Both the position numbers and the translations under genes were made by a program. From Notolepis coatsorum (taxonomy: Eukaryota > Chordata > Actinopteri > Aulopiformes > Paralepididae), in contig OZ020599.1 in assembly GCA_963971535.1 (NCBI GenBank), forward strand, positions 99,492,213 to 99,556,212: a stretch of 64,000 nucleotides of DNA. The letters run 5' to 3'. The notes under the pieces are model-generated. The model searched no databases and was not told where the DNA came from. It saw only the letters and a program-made list of their open reading frames with translations. The first letter of the stretch is position 1. Every line of letters starts with the position of its first letter. Below, piece by piece: positions 25,976-36,509 of this stretch.

Positions 25976-26903
25976 AAGCAGAAATGCCCTAAAAAATATA
26001 TCTTACATGTTTCCTTTTAAAAGATACGCCTACATAGACTCCCTGACTGGCTTCTTTCACTGCGGACATGTCAACCAGCTCCACCGCCGTGATCTTAATT
26101 ATTATGGATTTCCCATTGAAGAGAAAGAGAAACGACTGAGCGGTCATCACTGAAAGCCTCTGGTACGGTGGATTGTATTGGCTTCAGTCATCTGCTGCCC
26201 ACAGGTCCTGTAGTGTTCCAGGCAGAGATGCGAACAGCGGGGTTCGAAGCAGCGGGCTCTTAATTACTTCTATTAGCAGGCAGAGACAATGCCGGGGAGA
26301 ATGGGCCAAGAAGGGCCTCCGTAGCAAGAAGGTCAAGGAGGCACTCTGTCTCACTGAGGACACTTTTATACAATGCTCTTTCAACTCCCCCCCCCCCTCC
26401 CAGTAATATATGAATATATATTTTTTTATTAAGCAAAACATACATACATTTATGAAATAATTAAAATCAAGAAAATAGACACACAAAAGACAATGGGTCT
26501 CATTCCCGAATTTTTTTCAAAGATATATTCTGGAAGACTTATCTTGGAACCACTGAGACATAATCTATGACAAGTACACTCTGAGTCCTGAACGTGCTGG
26601 TAATATGTCTTAAGTGGCTGAAAAGGTCGCACAAATTATATTATCTGATATCTGCTTGGAGAATGGCATTCTGTCTTAAACTCGAAAGCGCGTTCCCGTT
26701 CAGCTCATTTGCATACAAAACAACGCCTCCATAGCTCCTTATAAGGCAACTGGTGACGCAGCTGTGTGAAATGGAATGGCGGAAGTGCTTTGCGAGTCTT
26801 GCGAGCCGCGTGATTACGAAACCTAGCGTCAGTCAGTGCCAATCAGAGAGCGTCTCCGAGAAATGCGGCTAGGTTTCGTAATCACGCTTGCGCCCATCAA
26901 AAC
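25976..26903. other. Unassigned, with a 20-bp inverted repeat
   Basis: Contains an exact inverted repeat, 26808-26827 and 26868-26887 (GCGTGATTACGAAACCTAGC and its complement) around 40 nt. The end of a MITE-like sequence, GGGTCTCATTCCCGAA near 26494, has an inverted counterpart near 29572-29587. No coding pattern. Confidence 0.5.
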
Positions 26904-26913
26904 TAGATTAGAT

Positions 26914-27411
26914 AGGGCGGTTAGGTGGCCGAGCGGAGATTGCGTTCGTCACCAGCCCCGGAGCTGTGAGCTGGATTCGCCTGTTCGAATCCAGCTCACA
27001 GCTCCGGGGTTGTCACCAGCTTGGCTGGCCGTCTGCACTAATACAATTGGCTATATTAGAGGGTGGGAGAAGCTGGCGGGGTGGGTCCGGGTCGTTGTAA
27101 ACAGCGACTCCTACAGTTCGGTCGGGGCGCCTGCTAAGCGCGGATAGGACTCGAGGGGGATAGTGTGGTCCTCCCACACGCTACGCCCTCTCGATGAGAA
27201 TCCGCGCTGCCAGGTGAAAAGAAGCGGTGATTGGCTGGACGTGTGTCGGAGGAAGCACGTGGTAGCCTCCACTCTCCCAGATGATCTGACTGTGGGGGGT
27301 AAGTGCGCAGCGACCAGGAAGGGACTGGGAATTGGCATACGACTAACATTGGGATGGGAGAAAATCGGAGGAAAATGGAGGGAAAAAAAAAAAAAAAAAA
27401 GAAAAAAAAAA
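26914..27411 (+). mobile_element. tRNA-derived SINE with A-rich tail and 10-bp TSD
   Basis: The head carries a pol III A-box-like TGGCCGAGCGG (about 26926-26936) and a B-box GTTCGAATCC (26983-26992), as in class II (Leu/Ser-like) tRNAs. A ~350-bp body follows and then an A-rich tail (27379-27411). Duplications TAGATTAGAT flank it at 26904-26913 and 27412-27421. A second, minus-strand copy of the body is at 47440-47610. The B-box sits in an unusual 24-bp perfect inverted repeat (26956-26979 with 26986-27009). Confidence 0.82.
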
Positions 27412-27472
27412 TAGATTAGATTAATGTATTGGCATCATATACAGCTCGCGGTACACATCTGCCGCAGCGCGA

Positions 27473-27475
<3 letters not shown>

Positions 27476-27543
<68 letters not shown>
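27476..27543. repeat. (CA)n microsatellite
   Basis: About 34 CA units. Confidence 0.98.
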
Positions 27544-27546
<3 letters not shown>

Positions 27547-27599
27547 CCTGAAAAACAAACTTCAGACAGCTCAAAACAAATGAATGAGAGTAGTCCTTA

Positions 27600-28235
27600 A
27601 ACTCACCTAGGGCCAACTTTCTTTAGGCAACTAAACTGGCTTCCGGTCAATAAAAGGGTAATTCACATCAAATTAGGTCTCACACACAAGATAGTTCAAA
27701 ATACAGGTCCGAAATATCTATCTAATTATTTTAATCGATTCCGTGACAATCATTCATACTCCACTAGAAGAAGCAGTACGGATTTTATTCTGCCAAAATG
27801 TAACTCCCTAATGGGCACAAATACTTTTTTATATTCTGCAGCACTGGAGTGGAACAAGCTTCCAGTGGCCCTGAAAAACATCGAAGAGGGGGGAAGTTTT
27901 AGACGTGCCACAAAGAAATGGCTAGCCAGTGAAGTATAGAATAGCCATAGGAAGGAGAGGGTAGGGAGTGTTTTTTTGTATGGGGTTACTATTATGTTTT
28001 ATTCTGTTTTTTATTATGATGATCTATGTTTTATTATGATGCTCTATGTTTTATTATGATGCTCTATGTTTTATTATGATGCTCTGTTTTAGTATGTTTT
28101 ATTATGATGATATGTTTTATGATGTCTGTCCATGTCCAAAATCAGGGACCATGATGGAAATAAGTGCTTGCACTTTCTCATGTTTTTATCCCTTGGATGC
28201 TGTCTTTTGCTCCACAATAAAAATCAATCAATCAA
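27600..28235 (+). pseudogene. L2/CR1-group LINE, C-terminal RT remnant with (AATC)n tail
   Basis: The plus strand encodes, with a break near the start, the LINE C-terminal region: a LNWLPVNKR-like block, YLSNYFNRF, then SAALEWNKLPVALKN at about 27837-27881 and RRATKKWLASEV to a stop at about 27940. A 3' UTR follows with a 24-bp repeat (ATGTTTTATTATGATGCTCT, 28010-28100), an AATAAA and a tail of (AATC)n near 28217-28240. It is 5'-truncated. Assignment within the L2/CR1/Rex1 group is uncertain. Confidence 0.72.
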
Positions 28236-28505
28236 TCAATCACACACGCGCGCAGTACTGTATATAAATGAATGAATGAATGACATATAATATAGCCTAC
28301 GGCGGGCGTAATGAATGAACGCAGTATGGCTTATTATTCCATAATTAAGCCTATAGGCTACTGTTCATTCGTAGGTGCACACAAGACTTGTTATGGAATA
28401 TTAATGCAGTCTATTTCCACCGATTAGCTTTAGTTCTTATTTATTTATCCACTGTCATTTCAGTGTTGGTGTATAGGCTATATAGTGTATTTCAATATAA
28501 GTTTA

Positions 28506-28960
28506 ATTGATTAATGATATATTCGAAGGAATGCAGTTTTATAGCTATATCAACCCCCTCCAATGTACAGTAAATTACCAAGTATGGTTTTGTCAATATT
28601 CCAATGTACAGTTTTGCTTGTACAGTGTAAGTCTATCACCCACCCACCCCTCCTACCCAACCTCCTCCAACAGTTTCTACGTCAAATGTACTCTCTTTTC
28701 TGGACTCTTTTTGTATCACAAACAGTACTTGCAAATCTGGTATGTCATAAATGTATAGATGTAGCAGTACTGTCTATCTGTGTCGTACTGTCATATATGT
28801 TATGATGAATTGAAAATGGGGGACCCTGATGTAAACAAAACGAAATTCTTTCTCTGGTCTGCATCCCCTTATGTAATTGAGCTGTACTGTATTGTACCCA
28901 TTCTGCAATCTGTTAATAAAGTTTTCAATCAATCAATCAAACAAAGGTCTGTCCCATTGT
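28506..28960 (+). mobile_element. LINE 3' UTR with (AATC)n tail
   Basis: Ends AATCTGTTAATAAAGTTTTC followed by (AATC)n. The last 150 bp match, inverted, the insertion at 13970-14112. Coding sequence is absent. Confidence 0.65.
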
Positions 28961-30070
28961 ATACCAATCAATGGGATACATTGCATGTTGACCTGCATTC
29001 TTTCAAATGTATATAATTAATCATTAAAACAGATGTGTAACAAATAAGAAATACAAATTCCACAGAAGGCATTAAATTATTATTATTTTCAATCATTTCA
29101 CAATAATTGCATAATTGTGTTTGAATATCTGAGTAATTAAAGTAATTATACATTTGTCCAAAATAGCTGGTTCAGATATGGTTAAGCAGCTGCCCTGTGA
29201 TCAGATGAATCCATATTATTTATTTTTCCGACATCAAATGCGTAATTTCTTATCGTACAAATATTGTCATATTTATTTTAATTAATTAATTATTAAGTAA
29301 TTAATTCCAAGGAGGCCTGTAGCGTTGACGTGAAGGAATCACTATGAGAACACAGTCTGTCAAGTTATAATAACATTTTAAATTAGTCAATCAATCATGA
29401 GATTTGATCGTGGGCTGAGAGCATATTTAAGTGTGCTCCTCAGCACTCTTAAATCTGCTCTCAGCCACGATCAAATAAGATCTCAGGAAAGTTTGGGGAC
29501 TCCCACTCCCAGCCCTAATATGTCTTAAATGGGCCGAAATCTGGTTAAGACTAAATATTTTGTCGTAACTTCGTTCGGGAATGAGACCCAATAAGAATAT
29601 ATAAACAAATAAAATACACATTTAAAAAAATATTTCAAATATATATATATATTATTTCTCTTTCAACTCTTTTATTAGAGCTGCTGAGCCTTTTCCTACA
29701 ACTGGGTTTGGGTCATAGAATCAGCTGTATGCTGCCCTGTTACAGTGCATCAATCCTCCCTTCATAGGGCATGTTGCAAAATGTGAACAAATAAGTGAGT
29801 CCAGTCTGCAAACTTATTTAAAACACGTTTGTGATCGGTGTGTTCATTTTCACCATAGCTCAACGTTTCAATCCATACACATCCATATAAATTTGTTTTT
29901 ATAATAATAATATTGCATAATATATTGGCCTTGGACACTTGAGTAATATGTTTAATATTTCAAGTAATTAACAACGGAAATGTATGGTGGAAATATATGT
30001 GCAAATTAAATGAGAGCCTTGACTCCTGTTGTGGAAAATACTTAAATTAATGATTATTACAACAACTTTT
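28961..30070. other. Unassigned AT-rich sequence with a hairpin
   Basis: Contains the imperfect hairpin 29404-29476 (see findings) and a GGGAATGAGACCCA end at about 29575. No coding pattern. Confidence 0.4.
29404..29476. repeat. Imperfect 73-nt hairpin, pre-miRNA-like shape
   Basis: TTTGATCGTGGGCTGAGAGC pairs with GCTCTCAGCCACGATCAAA further on. The arms are about 34 nt with one bulge and two or three mismatches, and the loop is about 4 nt. It may be part of a MITE. Confidence 0.7.
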
Positions 30071-30071
30071 A

Positions 30072-30305
30072 AGCCTTTCACTACCACACTACAGAAGGTT
30101 AACCTTTTCACTACCACACTACAGGCGGTTAACCCTTTCACTACCACACTACAGAAGGTTAACCCGTTTACTACCACACTGCAGAAGGTTTTCCCTTTCA
30201 CTACCACAAGGTTAACCGTCTGTAGTGTGGTAGTGAAAAGGTTAACCTTCTGTATTGTCGCAGTGAAAGGGTTAACCCGTTGGTAGTGTGGTAGTGAAAG
30301 TAGTT
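30072..30305. repeat. 30-bp minisatellite, second locus, with inverted half
   Basis: About four plus-oriented units (CTTTCACTACCACACTACAG) and then three inverted units (GTAGTGTGGTAGTGAAAG), giving the whole segment terminal inverted symmetry. Confidence 0.9.
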
Positions 30306-31039
30306 AATGGTACGACTGTTTATTTATCGTTTGCAAACGGGCCAGTACAATGAACACAGGTCACAGGCTGTCTCACCTTCTGGCAAAGAGCTGGACACTT
30401 CTCCTTGAATAATAGGGCTGACCAAGCACATGTGTGGGGTCTCAGAAAGGTCTTTCCATGAACATTTGCTGCACAGAACACAGAACAGTTAGTAGTAAGT
30501 AACACTATGAGGAACAATGAACTAGACTTTACACGTGTCTTGACCTGTTTCTGACCGTCTGCTAATTGACCTGCGTCTAGACCTCTGCTGACAGCAGCGG
30601 CCGCGCCAGAGAATTGTGCTACGGGGGGGCTGGATTGTTTATAGCAGGTGCTAATGAATTGTAATGCAACAAACAATAACAAATAACCCAAAAACTAGAT
30701 TCAATGATTCCGGGCTAATAGGCTACATGAAAATGCACGTTACAAAATGTTTAGCGTTATACACCAATGCAAGCACAATTAATTCCATGAATTTAGAAGG
30801 AACAAATCGAATGTATACAAAAAGTTTACCACAACAAGCACGAACAAACAATCACAATCCAAATCATAGTCACCACAGAAAGTATCTGTGGATTTACAAA
30901 ATACTGTAGCTGTGAGCATATACAGTAGACGCCGATTTATGTTTCTGCCGGTGGGTGCTCAAAACAGTTGAATAACCCACGCACAATATAAACCTTGTGC
31001 AATATAGCCATAGCCTACATGACTTGTTGCTATACAGAT
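30306..31039. other. Unassigned sequence
   Basis: Short frames of 81-123 aa without recognisable motifs. Nothing supported. Confidence 0.4.
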
Positions 31040-31262
31040 TTGGATGGAGTCAATGGCGCACATCCCCGCTCCTCCCGGGCAGCGTGTTGAAGTGTCCTTG
31101 AGCAAGACACTTAACCCCTAACTGCTCCCGATCTGCAGGTCGGCACCCTGCATGGTTGCCTCCGCCGTTGGTGTGTGAATGTGTGAGTGAATGGGTAAAG
31201 ATGTGAGGAACAAATTGTAAACCTCTTTGTATAAAAGCGCTATATAAATGCAGCCATTTACC
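31040..31262 (+). mobile_element. tRNA-related SINE, body and tail
   Basis: Contains TGTCCTTGAGCAAGACACTT, a CCCTAACTGCTCC block and the tail AAAGCGCTATATAAATGCAG with CCATTTACCATTTAC, a combination common in teleost SINEs. The tRNA-like head is incomplete here but present in the copy at 31722-31862. Confidence 0.7.
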
Positions 31263-31319
31263 ATTTACATTTCAGCACTATAGGAAATTAACAGCGACCG
31301 ACACACGCGCGTGCAGCGC

Positions 31320-31442
<123 letters not shown>

Positions 31443-31721
31443 GAATCGTAGACCAAGTGCACAATCCAACACCTCCGTGGGTGTGAGACACCGCTGCTAG
31501 AACACCCATAAAGAACGCAGCATACCATTAACAAGCCAAACAAGTTCTAATATCGTTACCCACAGAAAGAAACGACTGTAGCACTGGCTAGAGTAGAATA
31601 TGGTAATGCAGAGCGATCTTACGTTACTGTGGTAACAGGAATACACAACTCCTGCTAGCTAGCAGCTGCCTGCCAGCTGTAGCTAGCCCGAGGCACACAA
31701 CTCATGACAGAAGTAGCCTAT

Positions 31722-31862
31722 TTTCAGCTCATCAGGAGCAATTAGGGGTTAGGTGTCTTGCTCAAGGACACTTTGACATGCTGTCCGGGAGGAGTGGGAA
31801 TCGAACCAGGAACCTTCCAATTACCAGACGACCGCTCTACCTCATAATCCACTGTCGCCCCC
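31722..31862 (-). mobile_element. tRNA-related SINE, head and part of body
   Basis: On the minus strand: GAGGTAGAGCGGTCGTCTGG (A-box-like region), then GGTTCGATTCCC (B box), then TGTCCTTGAGCAAGACACCT. It is the same family as 31040-31262 and lies inverted to it about 460 bp away. Confidence 0.75.
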
Positions 31863-31986
31863 CAGTAAAAAAAAAAAGAATAAAGACCAAACAAAAAATA
31901 AATAAATGCAATAATGCAAAATAATTGGTAGAAATGTAGTGCACATCTTTTAGTAATAAATAGATAAAATGTGGTGTAGTATTATT

Positions 31987-32128
31987 AACCCTTTCACTAC
32001 AATACTATCAAATGGTTAAACCTTTCACTGCGATAATACAGAAGGTTAACCCTTTCACTACCACACTACATAATGTTAACCCTTTCATTACCGCAGTACA
32101 GGAAAGGTTAATGTGCTAGTGAAAGGGT
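31987..32128. mobile_element. piggyBac-like MITE made of 30-bp units
   Basis: Starts TTAACCCTTTCACTA and ends TAGTGAAAGGGTTAA, inverted termini bounded by TTAA. The inside is three to four 30-bp units as at 25595 and 30072. It ends about 60 bp before a grm4 splice acceptor. Confidence 0.65.
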
Positions 32129-32187
32129 TAAAGTGTTTAAAGTGTCTACACGTGAATCACCCAGCGATCTCCTTCACTGATCCACAG

Positions 32188-32342
32188 GCGGCTTCTCCAT
32201 GCGGCGAAGAAGGCCAACCAGACGGGCCACTTCATCTGGGTGGGATCAGACAGCTGGGGCTCTAAGATCGCTCCCATCCTGAACCAGGAAGAGATGGCAG
32301 AGGGCGCCGTCACCATCCTGCCCAAACGGCAGTCCATCAGAG
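32188..32342 (+). CDS. grm4: Metabotropic glutamate receptor 4, internal exon (155 bp)
   Basis: Acceptor CCACAG precedes 32188 and donor GTATTC follows 32342. The exon is one base, 51 codons and one base, with no stops. It encodes part of the extracellular Venus-flytrap ligand-binding domain of a class [16 protein letters not shown], then [13 protein letters not shown], then [14 protein letters not shown]. From recalled human GRM4 numbering the Asp and Lys of SDSWGSK are D312 and K317, glutamate-contacting residues, and NQT is the N301 glycosylation sequon; all are conserved. The receptor is a Gi/o-coupled presynaptic autoreceptor at glutamate synapses. It joins in phase to 34131-34271 (R|G|FDRYF). 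GRM4 is preferred over GRM6, 7 and 8 because of exon two's SRHALKKGS. Confidence 0.93.
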
Positions 32343-32573
32343 GTATTCCAGTCGTGTTCTGTCTCCAGGCAGACCAAAATGTCTGCACCATGTGTTTCAG
32401 TTTGTAAACAAAACACTGTTAATGGGTTTTAGACAAACATAATTATTCCATCGCTTTACTGCACAGTGATGGCATATGGTAGCAATAGTCTCTCGTTGAT
32501 GGCCGCTTGTAAGCTTGTGAATGTCACTCCATGGTGCAGTAGAGAAACTATGGCTGACCAAGATACACAGATG

Positions 32574-33041
32574 CAGTGTTGTAGTACTCGAGTTCGAGCC
32601 ATGGACTGATTTCCAGGACTTGTGACTCGACTTGGACTTGAGAACTGATGACTTGGACTTGGACTCGAGCATTGACTGCATTCGGACTCAGAAGGTGCAG
32701 ACGAGGACTCAGACTTGTTCATTGATAAATACAGTTAGTTATAAAAAAGAATTATAAATCATTTGGCGTAAGATGTTGATGGCTAGTGCATTTGTTTGGC
32801 TATTGTGTTACAAAGTAAATAAACTTTATGTTTAATGTAGACCTTTTTTTATTTGTATGTCGGCTCTTTGACTGCCAGAGTGGAGTGGACTCAACCTTGA
32901 TGACTTGGACTCGGACTCGGACTATGGTAACGACTCGGACTTGACTCTGGCTCTTTTTTGGTGACTCGGACTTGGACTCTGAGCCGAACACTGAGGACTC
33001 TCGACTCGGACTTGAGATTTAGTGACTCGACTACAACACTG
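32574..33041. mobile_element. hAT MITE with TSD CACAGATG, in the grm4 intron
   Basis: Starts CAGTGTTGTAGTACTCGAG and ends TCGACTACAACACTG, inverted termini, with exact 8-bp duplications CACAGATG at 32566-32573 and 33042-33049. The interior is made of GACTCGGACTTGGACT-like words. Confidence 0.93.
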
Positions 33042-33484
33042 CACAGATGTATGAATTGGTCCGTTTATACAGAGGTTCAAGTCAGTGACTTCCAGAAGTA
33101 AAATTGCTTTGTTAGTTTAAAAACTAGAATGAATTAATAAAAACTACAACTTTATAGCATGGTTCATTAATGGATATTATTACCATTTAACAACAAATCT
33201 GCAAGTACCCCCATGAAAAGAGTTCCCTTTATTTCCCTCCATTGGATTACATGAATCTTTTTTATTTTTCTCATGCCTATTACAGATTATATTCAATGGG
33301 GATTAAACCTTTAGTGATGTTATTTTTCACATGCAAATAAGGTTTTTATATACAGGTACATGCATAATTAGAGTGAAACTGGTGGTGAGAATTTCGATCA
33401 ATGCTGTGTGAAAATAACAAACAATACTGTATGATAGCAATGTACAATAACACTGTATATACATATATATGTGTGTATATATAT

Positions 33485-34030
33485 ATATATATAATATTGT
33501 ATTGTCATTGTCAAAATTAAGTTGGCATATAAGAGTTAAGTTGGCAAAGTAACAGTAAAGTGCATAGCAGTATACAGTGTAATATGCTGAGCTAATGTAT
33601 GTACAGTAGTATTAAATACAGTGGTACAAGTATACACTAGCCAGTGGTATAACTAATACTGTAAGAGTAGGTATTGAATATATTCAGATATATATAAAAG
33701 TATATATACAGTATATTGTCTACAGTGTAGAGTGTGGGTATATATATCAAGTTCAAGTTTCTTTATTAGTTGTCATAAAAAAAATACAGAATCCTTTTCT
33801 ATTAAATGCTTTTTTCTGTTATGAGCTCCTGGGAGTGTGCTACTGTAGATAAAAAATAGATAAAAAGTATAAAATAGAAAGTCAAAAGTGATATATATGA
33901 AATACTGTACATACATTAGCTCAGCATATTACACTGTATACTGCTATGCACTCTGGTTAGATGACAACTTCCTTTTGTTGTACTATACTCATGCTGTGCA
34001 ATGACAATACAATTCCATCTAATATAATCT
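33485..34030. repeat. Two inverted copies of repeat 'X' in the grm4 intron
   Basis: 33485-33690 (plus) and 33890-34030 (minus) are copies of the repeat at 8925. Within them 33559-33608 and 33903-33952 form an exact 50-bp inverted repeat. A (TA/TG)n stretch at 33465-33495 precedes them. Confidence 0.85.
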
Positions 34031-34120
34031 TCATGGAGACTTATGGCCATCTCAAAATACAACATTTTCTCTGTAGAAGATCTACTGGGAACGTCAAAGT
34101 CCAACAGTGCTTTTCATTGA

Positions 34121-34288
<168 letters not shown>

Positions 34289-34356
34289 TAATAATAGTAC
34301 ATTTAAAATGCAATGGATGATGGCCTTGCTATGCTGTAATTATACTGTATATATAC

Positions 34357-34358
<2 letters not shown>

Positions 34359-34451
<93 letters not shown>

Positions 34452-34516
34452 AAGGATGATGGCTTTGTAACTATCCTGTATATATACAGTATTGAGTGTG
34501 TGTGTGTGTGTGTGTG
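34359..34516. repeat. (GT)n microsatellites downstream of grm4 exon
   Basis: About 46 GT units at 34359-34450 and a shorter run at 34497-34516, separated by a TATATATACAGTATTGAG-containing spacer that partly repeats the sequence before the first tract. Confidence 0.97.
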
Positions 34517-34529
34517 CGTGATATGATAT

Positions 34530-34709
34530 GATACATTTATTCATGTTGCGCCCCTCAACCAATAGTTACATCGGCCCGGGGCGCACCCCGGGGAAAAAAG
34601 AAAGACAGAAAAGAGAGGAACAATACGAAAACAGGAAAGAATACATGCAGGCCAACCAAGCAGATAGAGAACTGACAGACATAATACACCAGTCATACTA
34701 CAACACAAC
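34530..34709 (-). mobile_element. 3' end of an L2/CR1-like LINE, split off by DIRS-B
   Basis: On the minus strand it ends with a GGGGCGCAACATGAATAAAT block and (TCATA)n, typical of LINE tails. Joining its edge at 34709 to 40255 restores a continuous LINE 3' end, since the reading frame at 40255-40610 stops just inside that junction. Confidence 0.65.
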
Positions 34710-34753
34710 ACGATAGGTTATGTAGATAACCTAGTTATATTAGTATTGGCTGA

Positions 34754-34911
34754 GCGTCCCGCTCTGAGCCTTATGAGATACCCCTTATCTCCTATGATAC
34801 CTATTGTATCTCCAACGAAACAACTACATGCACCCCACCTGTATGGGGCCCCGCCCCTATGGTGGCACCGCCCATATAACCGTGACTCTGGTCACCAAAA
34901 CACCCTTCCTC
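34754..34911 (-). repeat. DIRS-B left ITR
   Basis: Reverse complement of 40075-40232 over all 158 bases as read by eye. The outermost 34712-34753 is not shared with the right end. Confidence 0.95.
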
Positions 34912-34962
34912 GCCAAATCCCGTCCCAGGAAAAGATCCCTCAAGAGGGAACTCAGGGCCGCG

Positions 34963-35066
34963 CAGAGCGGGACGCTCAGCCAATACTAATATAACTAGGT
35001 TATCTACATAACCTATCGTTATATATCGTATTTGCTTTCGCGTCCCGCTCTGAGCCTTATGAGATA
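34963..35066 (-). repeat. DIRS-B internal complementary region
   Basis: 34963-35019 is the reverse complement of the left tip of the element. 35018-35066 is the reverse complement of the right tip. The two halves meet at GT (35018-35019), mimicking the junction of a closed circle. This is the known hallmark of DIRS elements, thought to template joining of the ends. Confidence 0.95.
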
Positions 35067-35290
35067 TGGGGAAGAGCGGACGCGAGACCCGACAAATGTA
35101 CCCCCTGATGACCCGTAAGCCCACATCAAGGGGTGCGGGGAGCCCTGTCACCCCATCCTTCCTAATGAAGGGGGGGCGCAGTCAACTCCACCTGAATGCG
35201 AACAAGAGGGAACTAGAACCCCTTGAACACACCGTACAGGCGGAACCACGTGTGACTCAACACACTGTGGCCCATACGCATACACTCCTG

Positions 35291-36242
35291 CTACCCGACC
35301 AAAGGACGGGAAGCAGGAAAGGCCACAGACCCCAGAACCGCCTGGGAGAAAGAACCCCCGGTCATGTCCATGAGGTAAAACCTTACAAAGGGACCCGGGG
35401 AGGACCATGAAGCTGCAGCACAGATGTCCTCCACCGAGGCCCCACCCAGGAGAGCGGCAGAAGCAGCCACACCACGAGTGGAGTGCGCCCTGACGCCCCC
35501 AGGGGGATCCTGCCCAGCCAACGTGTAGCAGAGGGTAATGCCCTCGCACAACCAATGGGACAGGCGCTGCTCCGACAGTGCCTTACCAGCACGAGCCCCA
35601 CCGTAACAGACAAAAAGCTGGTCGGTAACCCTGAAGTCCTGAGTACGGCTGAGGTAAATCCCCAAGCACGGACTGGACATGACAGGTGAAGGCCCGCAGC
35701 TAACTCACTAGTGTGAGGAGGACGACGAAACGCCTGAACCACAATATCCCGGGAGCGGAAGGAACTCCGGATATTCTTAGGCACGAAAGCAGGATTAGGT
35801 CGCAGAGTGGCACCGCAATTGGTCCGAAAAGACAGGCACTCTGGACGTACAGAGAGAGCACAGAGCTCACCTACGCGTTTAGCGGAAGTGACAGCCAGTA
35901 GCAACGCGGTCTTGAAGGACAGCTGTCCCAACGGCGCCTGCTCGAGCGGCTCAAACGGGGCCAAGGACAACCGACCGAGGACCAATTGAAGATCCCAAGT
36001 CGGAGCCAAGGAGCGTTGCACCGGCTTAACGCGTCGAGCGCCAAGCAGGAAACGCTTCACAAGAGGGTGGCTGAACAAGACATCCCTTCAAACCCCTCAT
36101 GATAGGAGGATATAGCTGCTGCATATACCCTCACCGTCGAAGCCGACAGTCTATCAAGGAGAGACTGGAGGTAACTAAGGACAGCATACAGGGGGCAGGA
36201 GACTGAGTCCCGGCCCCCCGCCTTACACCACACTTGGAACAT
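35291..36242 (-). pseudogene. DIRS tyrosine recombinase, two frameshifts
   Basis: Three overlapping minus-strand frames make up one recombinase. 36242-36057 holds an N-terminal segment (YLQSLLDRLSASTVRVYAAA). 36078 to about 35660 holds HPLVKRFLLGARR, FKTALLLAVTSAKRVGEL and LRPNPAFVPK. About 35680-35291 holds DQLFVCYGG, the HxxR box GVRAHSTRG and the end FVRFYLMDM. The catalytic Arg of SAKRVGEL (codon about 35877), the His and Arg of HSTR (about 35485 and 35476) and the Tyr of RFY (about 35377) are all present. Frame changes lie near 36070 and 35660. Its role would be integrating the circular DIRS cDNA. The family match is from recalled DIRS motifs. Confidence 0.9.
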
Positions 36243-36509
36243 ACGTCATCTGCCCGCGTAAGCGCGACAGTGGAGGGAGCATGCGCATTCCAGATGGTAA
36301 CACCATCAGGATCAAGAACCTGCGCCCCTCAACGTACCCGTCCCAACAACTGACCTAACAGATGTATGGAGAAGAATCCCTGGCGGCACGGCATCGGTCC
36401 CAGACCCGCCTGGCCATGTCCAGACGTAATCCTCACCCGTCAGGATGAGGACCGCCCCGCGACAGTACACCTGCACCCACATTCTCCCTGCCGGGGACGT
36501 GGGGAGCCC

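Noticed and set aside
26914..27010. Functional tRNA gene (Leu/Ser-like)
   Set aside because: A and B boxes exist but no acceptor stem or anticodon arm can be formed; followed by a SINE body, A-rich tail and target duplications.
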